Part shown: in pieces, positions 29,513 to 41,335 of the stretch
Layout: each line of letters begins with the position of its first letter
How positions within the stretch are numbered: position 1 is the first letter of the stretch
Assembly (NCBI GenBank): GCA_958496175.1
Contig: OY292279.1
Location: 18,414,001 to 18,478,000, forward strand
Origin: Sisyra terminalis
Taxonomy: Eukaryota; Arthropoda; Insecta; Neuroptera; Sisyridae
Direction: 5' to 3'
Length of the DNA stretch: 64,000 nt
The notes under the pieces: generated by a model
Databases searched by the model: none
Told to the model about the DNA's origin: nothing
What the model saw: the letters and a program-made list of their open reading frames with translations, nothing else
Translations under genes and position numbers: made by a program

Positions 29513-31478
29513 TTTCGTAAAAAGAAAACTATAGAAAGTTCTTCAAAACAGGTAAAAAGTGTGTTTCGTATCACCTAATTTTATTAGGTACGCATATTAT
29601 TTAACTAAAAAAACATTCCGAATATTTATAATATTGCATTAATTTTATTTATAATGGGTACCATAAATTTGTAAAAAAAATAAATAAATTATATTTCAAA
29701 TGTAGACTAAAAAAAATAAGCAAAAACATAAACGATTTTTATAAGTGAAGTTTTAAAACTTATTTGAATTTGTATTTTTTTAATCTTAAATACACCAATA
29801 ATAAAAATTTAAGCTTAATTTAACATTCACAATTTTCACAGTTCTTACAAAGAATGTAGATATAACAATGCTCCACTCTAGATTTATTTTTTAAGTTTTT
29901 TAGTATACATTATCCACGAGGGGAGCTAAAAACTACCCTCCCCCTAAATTCAAATTGATGTACCTCTTTATTATTTACCATGATAAAACATCCTCAACAA
30001 TATCAAGCCTTTCCCAGACTAAAATCCTGTATTCACTAATAAGATAGAATGTACCGCAGTAAAACTAAATAGAAAAAGAGAGGCATATAATATAGTATTA
30101 CAGAAATTTTGTATTATAAACAAAAGATTTAATTGAATAAGCACATAGAAATGAGCTTTCTTACAAACTTTACAAATGTTTTGAGTAGAAATAGTTGGCT
30201 CATTAGATAATAACTATCTAAGCACCATATAATTGAAAATAAAGGGGTCGTAACCAATGAGGTGTACTATAGAAGCAAAGTGCTCCATAAACCCAATATT
30301 TAAGAAGTTTTTTCCTCTCAATTTATGGAATTCAGAGAGACTTATATAGAATTTCAAATGGAAGGCAAAAGTGATTAAGCGTTTCTAAAATAAATAGATA
30401 GTATTGTCATGCAAAATATTACTTTGCACTGTATTGAGATGGAGCCAAGTCCCTTCTCTTCTTAAAAACATTTATTTTGATTATAAAACTACTATTTCTT
30501 TTCTTAATACCATAATTTAATGACGATATTAGACATTCATTTCAAATTTAAATTAAGGCGTGGGTAAACCAAATTTTGTACAGCACCATCGTGCTGCCCG
30601 TTCCCAAAAGCTCTGATCACGTGGTTTTCCCAAACGCTGAAACTTTTAAAACAGAATTGAACTTCTATATAAGGCCCTCTTCTCTGATCGAGTCATCGAC
30701 TCTCTTCCACTGCATTTTGCACTGGATACATCCATTGCTTTTAATAGTTTTTGAGGAAAAACTTTTTATAATTCCTACTACTATTGTCAAGAATAGAGGA
30801 GATTCATCATTAGTATAAAGTGTATCGAATATTTTTTGTTCAAAAAGATCATTTGAGCGCTAAAAATAGTCGCATTTTATGTACACGATTTCTAAGGTAT
30901 AAATTTGAATAGTCTTTTTCTACTACTGATACATTCTAGCCTTTAAGGGGCTTTAGATTTCTAGGACCGCCGAAGGATGAACTAGGGAATACCTTTAAAC
31001 AGTAAACCAGTTGTGTTCTAAGGCCTATTTAAAAGTAGGTCGGATCGACTGAAATGGAACTGCAACTTAGAAAAATTGTTCTTGAGAATGTTGAGGAACT
31101 TTTTCTACGGCTCTATTCGCTTATGTTATCTTTTTGGTAAAACCATTATTATTATCATTACTTTGAAAACTTTAAACACAAAGAAATCTAGAGTAGAGTC
31201 ACTATTATATGCATGCGTATTTTAAATTTATAGTGATTTAATTTTAAATAACCTAAATATGACCAGATATTTTAGTTTTGATTTGCAACTAAAATCGCAA
31301 AGCTGATAAATGATACAAATCATTATTTATCTCATGTACAACTTAAATTTAATTAACAATAAGAGTATCAATTTGAATAGCTTGAAAATTGCTATTTTGA
31401 ACTGATTAGTTCCAAATGAAACTAAAAATTCCAAATTGGTTTTGAAAAGTTCTTTTTTTCGCCTAAATTACACTAGAA
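29513..31478. other. convergent 3' region between ZAD-4 and ZAD-5
   Basis: About 2 kb between convergent stops, AT-rich. A poly(A) signal AATAAATAAA near 29680 suits ZAD-4. The stretch 30240-30830 carries repeat fragments shared with 20.3 and 26.6 kb, including both orientations of the CTTATATAGAA core. No coding exon was recognised. Confidence 0.5.
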
Positions 31479-33052
31479 TTACGTGCTGAACACACCTTGG
31501 ACCTCTGTGTTCATTCCATTTGCATTACTTTGAATTAAATCGTTTGAATTTGTTGTTTCAACTTTGGTAATATTTTTCAAATCATTTGAATGTTTGCTTT
31601 GTATATGCTTTTTTAAGCCACTACTCTTAATGAAACCTTGATCACAAAAAGAACATTGGTGAGGTCGTTGTCCGGTGTGCGTCCTTTTATGAGCAGCCAA
31701 GTCGCCCTGTTGAGCAAATGCCTTGGGACAATCGGGACATTTGTATGGTTTTTCACCTAAAACGTGTATATTAAGTATTTGTACTATAGTAAGCGGTAAG
31801 CTACTAACCAGTATGAGTACGCATATGTAATTGCAATAAAAACATTCGAGTAAAACGTTTCCCACATAAGCTACACAAATGGGGCCGATCACCCGTATGG
31901 GCTCTTATGTGAACTTTTAAATTGCTACTCTCAGCAAAGCCTCGTCCACAAAATTCACATTTAAAAGGCCGCTCGCCGGTGTGACGTCGTTGGTGCAAAT
32001 CGACTCCACCACGTGTTGCAAATCCTTTTCCGCAAGTTTGGCATAAAAATGGCTTTTCCTGAAAAATTAAATAAACTATTGGCAAAGTCTAATAATTGGT
32101 TTGAATTCTTACTTTTGTGTGCGTTCTAATATGAATTATTAAGCTTGAATTGGACATGAAACGCTTTTTACAATATGAACATTCGTGGTTTCGTTGTGTT
32201 TTTGAAGTTTTGTCTTCGGAAGGACTGTGTAAAAACATGTGGGATCTTAAGCCGCTCTTCGTAAAGAATGTTTTATTACATATGTGGCACTCGAAACTTT
32301 TGGACACTTCGTGGCGTTTCATATGCTCGGAAAGGCTGTCGGATCGGGAACATACTTTTTTACACACATGACATATACGGGCAGCTTTACCCATATGTAT
32401 TTTTAGATGTCGTTGTAAGTTTCCCATTGTTGATAACGTGGTTTTGCACGTAACACAAACGTATCGATCACCAAGCACGTAATATTGGTCTTTCAAAGCG
32501 TCTGTGTCAATGTCTTCGTTTTCGTCAATGTCTACAATGTCTTTATCTTCGTTTTTCGTAAAGGTTTTGACCTCTACATCATTTTCAACTTTAATAGGAT
32601 TGACATCGAGGAAAAGATACGGCGAATCGTTACCACAATTGTGTTCACACAGTGAAGAGGAGTCTGTAAATGTTTCATTGCATTTTGCACATAAAAATTG
32701 TTCATCGTCGGAGGGTTTAATCGGTTTAATCTTTCTTTGGTTGCGTTGGACTTGCTGACGGAAATCCTGGTCCGTTTTTACGCAACGCATTTTAAATGAA
32801 TAGGCATTGTTTAGGTCGATTAAACAATTTTGACATAGTAAATCGGGCAAACCATCGTTTAAATCGATCTAAAAGAAAGCCAGTCAATGTTGGTTTGTTG
32901 ATGAAAAACATTTAATTTACCTGTATTGAAGTGCACTGCATAAGCATTTCCGATATCTGAAGCTGCACGTCGGCCGAGTCTAAATGACTAAATAGGGAAA
33001 ACATTTGGTCCGAGCTTGAAGAACAAGCTCGACATACATTTTCGATTTCCAT
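31479..33052 (-). CDS. ZAD-5: ZAD and 9 C2H2 zinc fingers
   Basis: Minus-strand exons 33052-32921, 32868-32113, 32058-31809 and 31756-31479 join to 471 residues. ZAD: CRACSSSSDQM then CQNCLIDLNNAYSFK, split by a phase-0 intron. A degenerate finger (CAKCNETF...CEHNC) and an acidic linker follow. Then come nine C2H2 fingers, the later ones with strong HTGERP/HTGDRP linkers, so tight DNA binding is likely. The last finger ends HIQSKH. It lacks the 94-nt exon of ZAD-2 to -4 and is a more distant relative. It is compact, with introns of about 50 bp. It is divergent from Prx6 (620 bp between ATGs). Confidence 0.93.
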
Positions 33053-33672
33053 TTTAATCGGTTTTCTTGAAAGAAAATCTAATTTTCCATTTCCTAAAAA
33101 ACCAAATCAATCGTCTAATATGGCGACTGATGATGACAAAAGTGGCGGTCCACCAATGTAGAAAACAATGTTTTATCCCTTTTTTATTCATTCATATCGT
33201 CATCTTTTGTTTTTGTTATTTAGTGATGCGCATCAAATTTTCATACAAACTCATAGACCGCAACCCTAAAAACATTTCCATATAATTCGCTCAATTTTAC
33301 TTCGGCTCACCTTCGGTTCACTTCCGTAAATGCTCGTTTTTTTTTTGTTTTGAATTCAAAAATTTAAAATAATAATTCAATGTCCTCATTTTTTAATTTT
33401 TTTAAATAATATTCAAGGCTGGATGATTTTTTTCCGTATCCACTGTAAAATTGTCGAGATGCTTCATTGGGTAAATTTGAATAGTGAAATTAATTTAAAT
33501 TAGATTTTAAATTAAGGGAGTGTCGAACAATTTATTGAGTAAAAGGGGGGAGATAAGAATTATCCACTGGAACCAATATATAAATGGGATCTTTTTATAG
33601 ATTTATGCATTAAAATTGTGACTATAGTTCAAATTTTTGTTCATTTTTCATTGTTGATATCGAGCAATTACA
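33053..33672. promoter_or_regulatory. divergent promoter region, ZAD-5 / Prx6
   Basis: 620 bp between divergent ATGs. On the Prx6 side, CCAATATATAAATGGG at about 33573 could be a TATA box about 90 bp before the ATG. A run of G (AAAAGGGGGGAGATAAG) lies just upstream. Confidence 0.4.
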
Positions 33673-35540
33673 ATGCGTTTGGGTGCGACAATTCCAAATT
33701 TTAAAGCGGAAACCACACAAGGACCGCTTCAATTTTACGATTGGCAAGGCGATTCGTAAGTTAATTTTGGAAAATTTAAGGCTTTATCCTTTGATTTCTG
33801 CAATTTTAATCTTAAAATTGCCATAAGCGGTATTTATAGCTTACATGGTGGCCGAGTGGTCTGGGTAACGGCTCCAAAACTAGTAGGTTTTGGCGGTTTT
33901 AGGCTCAATCCTCATATCGAGCAAATTTTCGATATTTTTCGATTTAAGGATTTTAATTAACCCTAGAGTCGCTTAAGATCTAGTACAATCTAGTAGTCAC
34001 AAAAAAAAATATTTAAAACTTTCTGCAACCACTAGATCTTTGAAATTGTTACACTTATTGTTGCCTCATGTAATGATTTCTTTAAATGTTGATAATTCAT
34101 TTCAATTATTACATCCTTAAGCAATTATATTGCTAAAAATGACTTAAATATCTTTTTTTTTTTTATAATTTAATTTAGCCATTAAAATAATTTTCAACTT
34201 TTCGGAAACCTTCCTCTGGAATAAGGGTCGAAATTTATTTTCCAAGGCACTTGTTAATTAGAGCAACCGACAAAATATTGTAAATTATTACAGGGCTAGC
34301 TTTTATTATTTTCTAAATTTTCTCTACTCATAGTTTTATTAAAAATTTAATTTTTAATATGATAATAACTTTCCACAAAAACAGTTATTTTTTACCACTT
34401 ATAATAACGTTTTTTAAAGATATCCTTAGATTAACAAATTAGCAGTAGGTAGCGGGAAAATTTGAGAAAAGTTTGAGAAATGAAAGCCATTAATTAAGTA
34501 AATTATGTTAATGGCGCCGTAATAAAACTCCTGTATGCCGGATTCACAAGGGTCTTTGGTGGAGTTATTGAGTTGAGGTAATTGATAGGTGCCAAGGTTT
34601 TTGCAATCCTTTATTGACCTAGACGTGCAAGTAGCAGTACTGAAGAACCTCGTAATTTAATTTGGAAACCTTGTCAATGAACACATAAAACAGGTTCAAC
34701 CCCACCGACCTTGTTCCAAATTTTTCTCGATTTTCAAGTTCCTGATACATAATGATCATTATCGATTATTTAGTTGGTGCTTATTGTTCTCACATCCGGC
34801 CGATTTTACGCCAGTTTGCACAACAGAATTGGGTCGTATCGCCGTTCATGATCCTTACTTCAAAAAGCGCGACGTCAAGATTCTGGCGCATTCGTGCGAT
34901 CAATTGAAAAGCCACCAGGATTGGGTTGATGTAGGTTTTATTTTAAGAATATCTAATTAGTCTTGAAGGCCATAAGTTTAACTAATCGCATGCATTGCAT
35001 ATTAAATAGGATATCAAATCATATTGCCGCGATATTCCTGGTGATTTTCCATATCCAATCATATCGGATGAGAAACGAGAATTGGCTGTGATGCTGGATA
35101 TGATTGATGAAGAAAACAAAGATAATGAAGACCAAGCAATGACGGTGCGAGCCTTATACATCATTGATCCAAATCATAAATTGCGTTTGTCAATGCTATA
35201 TCCTACATCCACTGGTCGCAATGTCGAGTAATTCCATTCAATTATATTTTTTTCTCAATATTTATTATTTTTTTTTAGTGAAATTCTTCGCGTTATTGAT
35301 TCCCTTCAACTCACCGACAAATTGAAAGTGATTGCCACACCAGCTAATTGGACGGTTCGCTAAATTGGTAAAATTCTAATTATATTCAACTGAAATAAAT
35401 ACATTTTTTAGCCTGGAGAAAAAGTGATGATTCTTCCAACCGTTCCGGATGAGGATTTGCCTACTTTGTTCCCTGGAGGAGTCGACAAAGTCGCAATGCC
35501 CTCGGGAATTACTTATGTGAGAACTACGACCAACTATTGA
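33673..35540 (+). CDS. Prx6: 1-Cys peroxiredoxin (Prx6 type)
   Basis: Exons 33673-33755, 34774-34930, 35010-35227, 35279-35354 and 35412-35540 join to 220 residues, the usual Prx6 length. It reduces hydrogen peroxide and lipid hydroperoxides through one peroxidatic cysteine, here C43 in the active-site motif SHPADFTPVCTTE. Other family blocks: RLGATIPNF at the start, DIPGDFPYPIISD, LRLSMLYPTSTGRN, VIATPANWT, PGEKVMILPTV and the C-terminal MPSGITYVRT. No resolving cysteine pattern of 2-Cys enzymes. No signal peptide, so probably cytosolic. Intron 1 (1 kb) holds a SINE copy. Confidence 0.97.
33841..34008 (+). repeat. tRNA-derived SINE, copy c
   Basis: TGGTGGCCGAGTGGTCTGGG (A box), a diverged B box GGCTCAATCCTCATATCGAG, then TTAACCCTAGAGTCGCTTAAG and an A-rich tail. 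It lies in Prx6 intron 1. Confidence 0.75.
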
Positions 35541-36454
35541 ACATATTATTTTATCTTGTGACGCATTTTCTGTGCACAATTGATAAGTTTTATATCGCAT
35601 GCAATTGATTATTTAATATATTTATATTCTTTATTGATTTTATATTTTATGGTAATAATTTATGCTTCGAAATGCATTAAATAAATTTGCTGTTTGCATA
35701 TTAAATCTTGTGGTATTATTTACGAGTCTTAAGAGGATAAATATTAATTATTTATAATGTTTAACTTGATGCTGATTTGAATAAAACGTACTTGAAGCAT
35801 TCAGTTGCAATATTATTTAAGTCAATATTATTAACAGTAGAAATATATTTTCTTATCTTATCAACAAATAAAATGAAAATATTAAATTGTTTTTCCATTT
35901 TGTCGTATAATTTTTCTTAATGATCGAGGAAAATTGAATGGAATAATTTTATGAAATGCTATTATATTATATAAAACGCTATGCTATTACATAAAACGGA
36001 AAATATTATTGCCACTACCGCCAATTTTTTTGCTCAGGCATTAATAGCGCCTGAATCTTTTAACAAAACGGTTGTTATCTTATATTAGTTATCCTTGGCC
36101 TTATAGTCTTATAAGTCCGTAATTCGCTAATCTTCTAGATTGATCCTATTCCGTAGCGATTAAAAGTGTACTCTTTATTTATTTTCAAAGAAAAATAAAG
36201 GTGGCCAGCGCTGGATTTGTACTAGAGGTACTAAGTCCAACTTTCGGGATTTCAGGAAAAATTTTCATTATCCATAATTTTATTCACATTAATCATTTTA
36301 TTTATTTAAATATAACTATATATTCCGGATCTTTACTAGGCTTAAACGGTCATATTTTTCTACTAGATTTATCCAAGTAACAAGAGCCTCCTTTCCATCA
36401 CGAATCATCTCCAACAGAAGATCTTTTGTGGTTCTAACGTAAGGACCTTATACT
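35541..36454. other. Prx6 3' flank
   Basis: A poly(A) signal AATAAA near 35680 suits Prx6. The rest is AT-rich intergenic sequence with no ORF or clear repeat. Confidence 0.5.
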
Positions 36455-36810
36455 ACTAATACTAATACTACTTGATGACCACTGAGGATGATGCTTGACA
36501 ATCGAAATACGTATATGGGCAATACGTCAAAATTACAATTTTTTTTGAGCTTTTTTTCAAATTTATCTTGACACTTTACTTTTGTTAATTATATTACTTA
36601 AATTGGAGCCTACTGGGAGCCGAGTGGTCAAGGTGACCGCTCCAAAACTGGTAGGTGTTGGGTTTAACCCTCGTATCGAGCAAATTTTCAATATTTCTCG
36701 ATTGCGGATTTTTATTAACCCTAGAGTCGCTATAGACCTTAGTAGCTGTAAGGGTACAGTAAAAAAAATAAGAAAATACATAAGTTAGACCACAATATAT
36801 AATACATATT
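36455..36810. mobile_element. partial GACCACAATA-type element split by a SINE
   Basis: Left part (CTACTTGATGACCACTGAGG, CTTGACAATCGAAATACGTA, GGGCAATACGTCAAAA) and right part (AGACCACAATATATAATACA) match the continuous element at 53381-53692. The SINE at 36608-36773 separates them, so the SINE inserted later. Confidence 0.7.
36608..36773 (+). repeat. tRNA-derived SINE, copy d
   Basis: CCTACTGGGAGCCGAGTGGTCAAGG (A-box region), CAAAACTGGTAGGTGTTGGG, the B-box position degraded to GGTTTAACCCTCG, then TTAACCCTAGAGTCGCTATAG and a poly(A)-like end. Confidence 0.8.
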
Positions 36811-36989
36811 GTTCAAATCAGGGGTGGACAACCCACAATTCGCGAGCCGCATGAGGCCCAACTTGACCATTTTTCCGGTTCGCGAGATTCATCACACTTT
36901 AAGAAAATATTTTTATTTTATAATGGTCAAAGTGAGGAAAATTAATACAATATCCACAGTGTATCTAAATCTAATGTGAAGATAAATAT

Positions 36990-39412
36990 TATTTTTTTTT
37001 TTTAAATCCTTTATTGCCTTCTATATATTTACAATTTATATACTATGCAATGTGCTAACAAATTTTGGTTGCTTATATACCACACTTGAGGTAAAAACCG
37101 TAGTTCGACCCTGGTGTGGTATTTTCGAAACATGTTGAGAGGGCCCAAACAATGTTGGGACTCTCTAAGAATTTGTTATGAGGTTGCGAGGCCAACGTCG
37201 TTTCAGCCTACGTGGCATGTTGTCTGGATGAGTTTCAGAGGATAGAATTTGGGCATTAGGGTTAGGATGGTCGACTAACTTTGTGTGGAATTTTTGGAAT
37301 CGTTCTTGGACTACGGTAGTGACAAAAGGAAAGTTGAGATCATTGTGTGTGATTCGGTTGTTAACATAATAAGGAGCATTGATTATTCGACGAAGGACTT
37401 TTGATTGGAAACATTGGATAATTTCGATTTTGGATGGTTTTGCAGAGCCCCACAATTCTGCTCCGTAAGCCCAGATAGGTCGTAGTAGAGTTTTGTAAAT
37501 GGTGAGTTTAGTTTTTGTATTAACTGAAGATTTAGGTCCTAAAAGTCTACGTAATAGTCCGTATCGTTGGTTTAGTATTTGTTTTTTGAATTTAATATGT
37601 GGGTTCCAGGTTAAGTGGCTGTCTAGGTAGAAGCCTAAATAACGAACCTTGGAAGCAATTGGGATATTGTCGTTGTCAAAGTAAATAGGAGGATATGTCA
37701 GTCGTCTTAGCGTGAATGGTATCATTACGCTTTTTTCATTCTTGATTTTTATCTTCCATTTCTGACACCATCCCGAGATGAGATCGAGGTGGTGCTGTAA
37801 CGTATTGGTTGCTTTTATGGGGTTAGGGTCAGTGGAAAGGATTGCTGTATCATCAGCATAAGTGAAAATACAGGTATGTGGGTGAGTTGGGATATCGGAC
37901 GTATAGATGATGTAAAGAAGAGGACCAATCATACTCCCTTTTGGTACTCCCGCAAGAATAGGAAACGAGGCAGAGTATGTAGCTCCACATCTCACACTGA
38001 AGCTGCGATTGGATAAGTAGGATTGTAGGATAAGGAAATACTGGGAAGGTAGAAGTGCCTTGAGCTTATATAAGAGACCAGGATGCCACACGCGATCAAA
38101 CGCCTGTGCAACATCCAGAAAAACTCCAAGGCACACCTCCTTATTTTTAAGGGCTGCGGAAATGGTATCGACTACTCTAAAACACTGTTGAGTCGAGTGA
38201 AAGGAGCGAAAACCAAATTGATGGTGTGGAATTATATTTTTGGTTTCCAGGATAGGAAGAATTCTTTTAAGGAGAAGCTTTTCTAGAATTTTAGAGAGAA
38301 GAGGGAGTAAACTAATAGGTCTGTAGAAAAATGAGCTATAGGAAGGTTTGTTTGGTTTAGGATTCATTATAATTATGGAGTGCTTCCAATACTTCGGGTA
38401 GTAAGCATTTCGAAGGATGGCATTATATATTGAGGTAAAGTATATAATGGCCTTCCGAGGCAAATGTCGCAGAATTAAAGCGTTTATGAGGTCTTGACCA
38501 GGAGCCTTTTGTAATGGAGCTTTCTCAATGAGGGACTTAACCTCGGAAGGTCTAATTGCTTTTACAGGTAATTGTGAAGGAACTGATAATTGGATATCAG
38601 CGAGAACATGTATATCATGTCTCGCATCCTGGATGTCCGTGTGAGGGGTGAAGGATTTTTCAAGGACTTGGGAAAAAGTAAAGCATCTATCTGTATCACT
38701 TTTCGCCCAGGAGCCATCTTCTCGGCTGAAGGAATTGAATAAAATCCGAGTATCTTTTTGGTTTCTCTCCATAGAGAGTTGTCCTCTGGGGATAAGGATG
38801 CGAGATGTTTGGAATATATTTCGGAGCGATGTTCAGTTAGTTGAGTTCGCAGAAGAGAGCATAATCGATTGTAGGTAGTTTTATCATGTGGAAACCTAGT
38901 TTGTTGCCATATTGCTCGGGCTCTCCTTTTGTCTCTCATCGTGGACATAATGTGCTCAGGAAGTTGTTGTTTGGGATTTGAGGTTTTGAGTTTAAGAGGA
39001 TAACACGATAACTGCGGTTTGTGTTTTATCAGTGAAAGATTCTACCGCTCTGTCAATATTCCTCGGATTTTTGAGTGGGATGTTCAGATCAAGGAAATTA
39101 TCAAGGATTAACTGGAATTCGTCCCAGTTTATTGGACCAGTAATAAGGGAAGGATTTTCGGGTTTCAGAATGGGATAAATACTAAGTGTAAGCAGCACTG
39201 GCGAATGATCAGAGGACAACTCTGTAATGCACTCCACGGAGGTATTATGGAGGTATTGATGCCATGCATTTCAGAAGCGACAAAGAAATCCACGATATCG
39301 GGTGTTCTATTGTGATCAGTAGGCCAATAGGTCGGGTGATTTGGAGAGAGGACGGAAAGGTTTTTGGTGCGGATAATATCATAGAGTAGTCAACCTCGGG
39401 AATTAGGGTTAA
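36990..39412 (-). mobile_element. 5'-truncated Jockey-clade non-LTR retrotransposon
   Basis: On the minus strand the element starts within the endonuclease domain (NPNSRG, then TYWPTDHNRTPDIVDFF, then SSDHSPVLLTL) and ends with an AATAAA signal and a poly(A) run (poly(T) at 36992-37003). A possible short duplication AAGATA flanks it. It is a typical dead-on-arrival copy: the 5' part is missing and the frame shifts near 38.99 and 38.77 kb. Confidence 0.85.
37165..38772 (-). pseudogene. reverse transcriptase ORF of the Jockey-like element
   Basis: A 535-residue open stretch reads as non-LTR reverse transcriptase. Visible blocks: GQDLINALILRHLP, YRPISLLPLLSKILEKL, HHQFGFRSFHSTQQ, VFLDVAQAFDRVWH, GVPKGSMIGPLLY, the catalytic FTYADDTAIL, and KVRYLGFYLD. 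The catalytic YADD is intact, but the true N-terminal part lies in a shifted frame (SLWRETKKILGF, 38562-38948) and the endonuclease is incomplete. Recent insertion is suggested by the long open frame. Confidence 0.85.
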
Positions 39413-39505
39413 AAGATATATAAGTTTATATGCAACCCGTGGAGTTACGATGCATTTTCCAAGTGACCCACAGTATTATTTGGGTTGGCCACCCCTGGTT
39501 TAAAC

Positions 39506-41335
39506 AGTATAACTGTTCAAAAGCAACAACAAAAAAAATAATTTGATAAATTTAGAAATTAGTAGTTATATTTCGTTCCGACGAAGTTATGGATTTCTAT
39601 CCACGATTTGTCCCTCTGGGATAAAATGCGCTGTTTACGCAGGATTATACTTAAAGTTATCCAACTTATCAGTCATTTTAAGGAAAGGAATGATTATAAT
39701 TTATGATAATAGTATAATTCTACATATTTATCTAAGCTTGTTTAACTTAAAAATATTTCCTACGCGATTAAATTTATCAATATATCGATTTGTATTTATT
39801 TCGTTTATGTATGTAATTATATGAAAGAATTTTACATAAGACAAAAAATTAATGAGTTTTTTAATAACAATTAATTTTGATTTTGTTGAATTTTTTAAAA
39901 GTTGCAATAATTATAAACGATAGTTAAAAAAATATGCGCCCACCCACTTTTACCCACAGTTCCGGGTAAAAGTGTACCTTACTGAATTGTCTATATTACT
40001 TTCTTTTTACTGTCATTTTTGCTTGGATAATATAATTAATTTAATCAATAATTAAATAAATAATTCTTCTTAAATCTATCGTTAACCCTGCCACCTCTGC
40101 AAATGTTTACTTATCCCACATAGCTCTACGGCTACTTTAGGATGACTAAAAAAGGAAAGCCTACTGGTGGTGGAGTAGTCTAGGTGACCGCTCCAATATA
40201 ATAGGTTTTGTATCCTGCCTATCCTACACAGTAAAAGAAAGGAAAATTTGGATGAAAAACATTAAAAAGATAAAACTAATTCTATCCTTTTTCCCTACAG
40301 GTCCAATGGAGATATAACTCAATAAACTTCACTAGGAAATTTTCCGTGGTAATAGCAAATACTAGTTTAGATTTGCATATTGACGGAATAATTGATTAAA
40401 AACTATTAACTAAACAAATTTAATTATTTTTTTTCATAATAAATAGGTGGTGTGTGACATTATCGATGTTATCTTCTTAGACAGACTATAAATAAAATAT
40501 AAGTACCATTGATAATTTTCAATGTTCAACGAGAACAAGACACCTAAAGAAGAAGATGAAGGACAACTTATCAGATAATTTATTTGCTGATGTTTTTAAA
40601 CCTTTAACATTTATTCATAAGTGATACGTTATTGCATTAATCACTTCCTACCTACATTAAACCTACATAAAATAAGTAGCTGCCAACTTTGTTATTCCCT
40701 CGTAAATTATTGAAATCAAATTTAATACAATTTGATATTAATTATAATGAATATTTAAATATTATTATTTGGCCTTAAATTTTGCATCAAGTTCATGCTG
40801 AAATTAGATGTTTTGCTTATCGGATAAGTCTACAATGCATAAAGCAGCCGCTACCGAATCCAATAGGAATGCGTTTATTTTTCAAAATAAATTATAAAAT
40901 TACCGTAACTTCCTCCTTAGTATTAATTTTTTTAATTAAAACATTCTAAAAAGCGTGCCTTCATGTAGTAATGATAATTTTATCAGTTATTTATACTTAT
41001 TTAAAATCACGTACCAAAAAAAAATACTTTCTACAAGCAGAATTAGAAGAAAATTTAACGGAAAGTCTTATAAGATCTTTCAGTTCAATAATTAGGTTTT
41101 TAAACTTAAACAAATTTGTTAAAGAAACTTAGAAAATGAATTAATCATTGACGTTCTTTGATGATTCTAAGAGAAAAACTTTTTAGGGGAAAAATTTTAG
41201 TACATTTTAAATTTTGTATAGTTGAATCACATTTGCTTACGTGACATTTTATGTTTTTGAATTAAACGTCCGAATAGTCTTCCGTTTTTTTTTTCAACCA
41301 AAATATTGTTGAACAAGCTGTTGGTGAAACGTAAA
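39506..41335. other. intergenic, repeat-poor
   Basis: About 1.8 kb, very AT-rich. A fragment of the SINE family lies at 40159-40219. A short ORF at 39543-39824 looks like chance. Nothing else recognised. Confidence 0.5.
40159..40219 (+). repeat. tRNA-derived SINE, 5' fragment (copy e)
   Basis: CCTACTGGTGGTGGAGTAG, TCTAGGTGACCGCTCCAA and TAGGTTTTG match the head of the SINE; the body and tail are missing. Confidence 0.6.

Larger units (their letters stand above)
36819..39497. mobile_element. hAT-like element split by a Jockey-type retrotransposon
   Basis: Left terminus CAGGGGTGGACAACCCA and right terminus, reverse complement CAGGGGTGGCCAACCCA, are near-identical hAT-type ends. The flanks GTTCAAAT (36811-36818) and GTTTAAAC (39498-39505) match at 6 of 8. 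Only about 270 bp of the element itself remain around the inserted retroelement. Confidence 0.75.
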
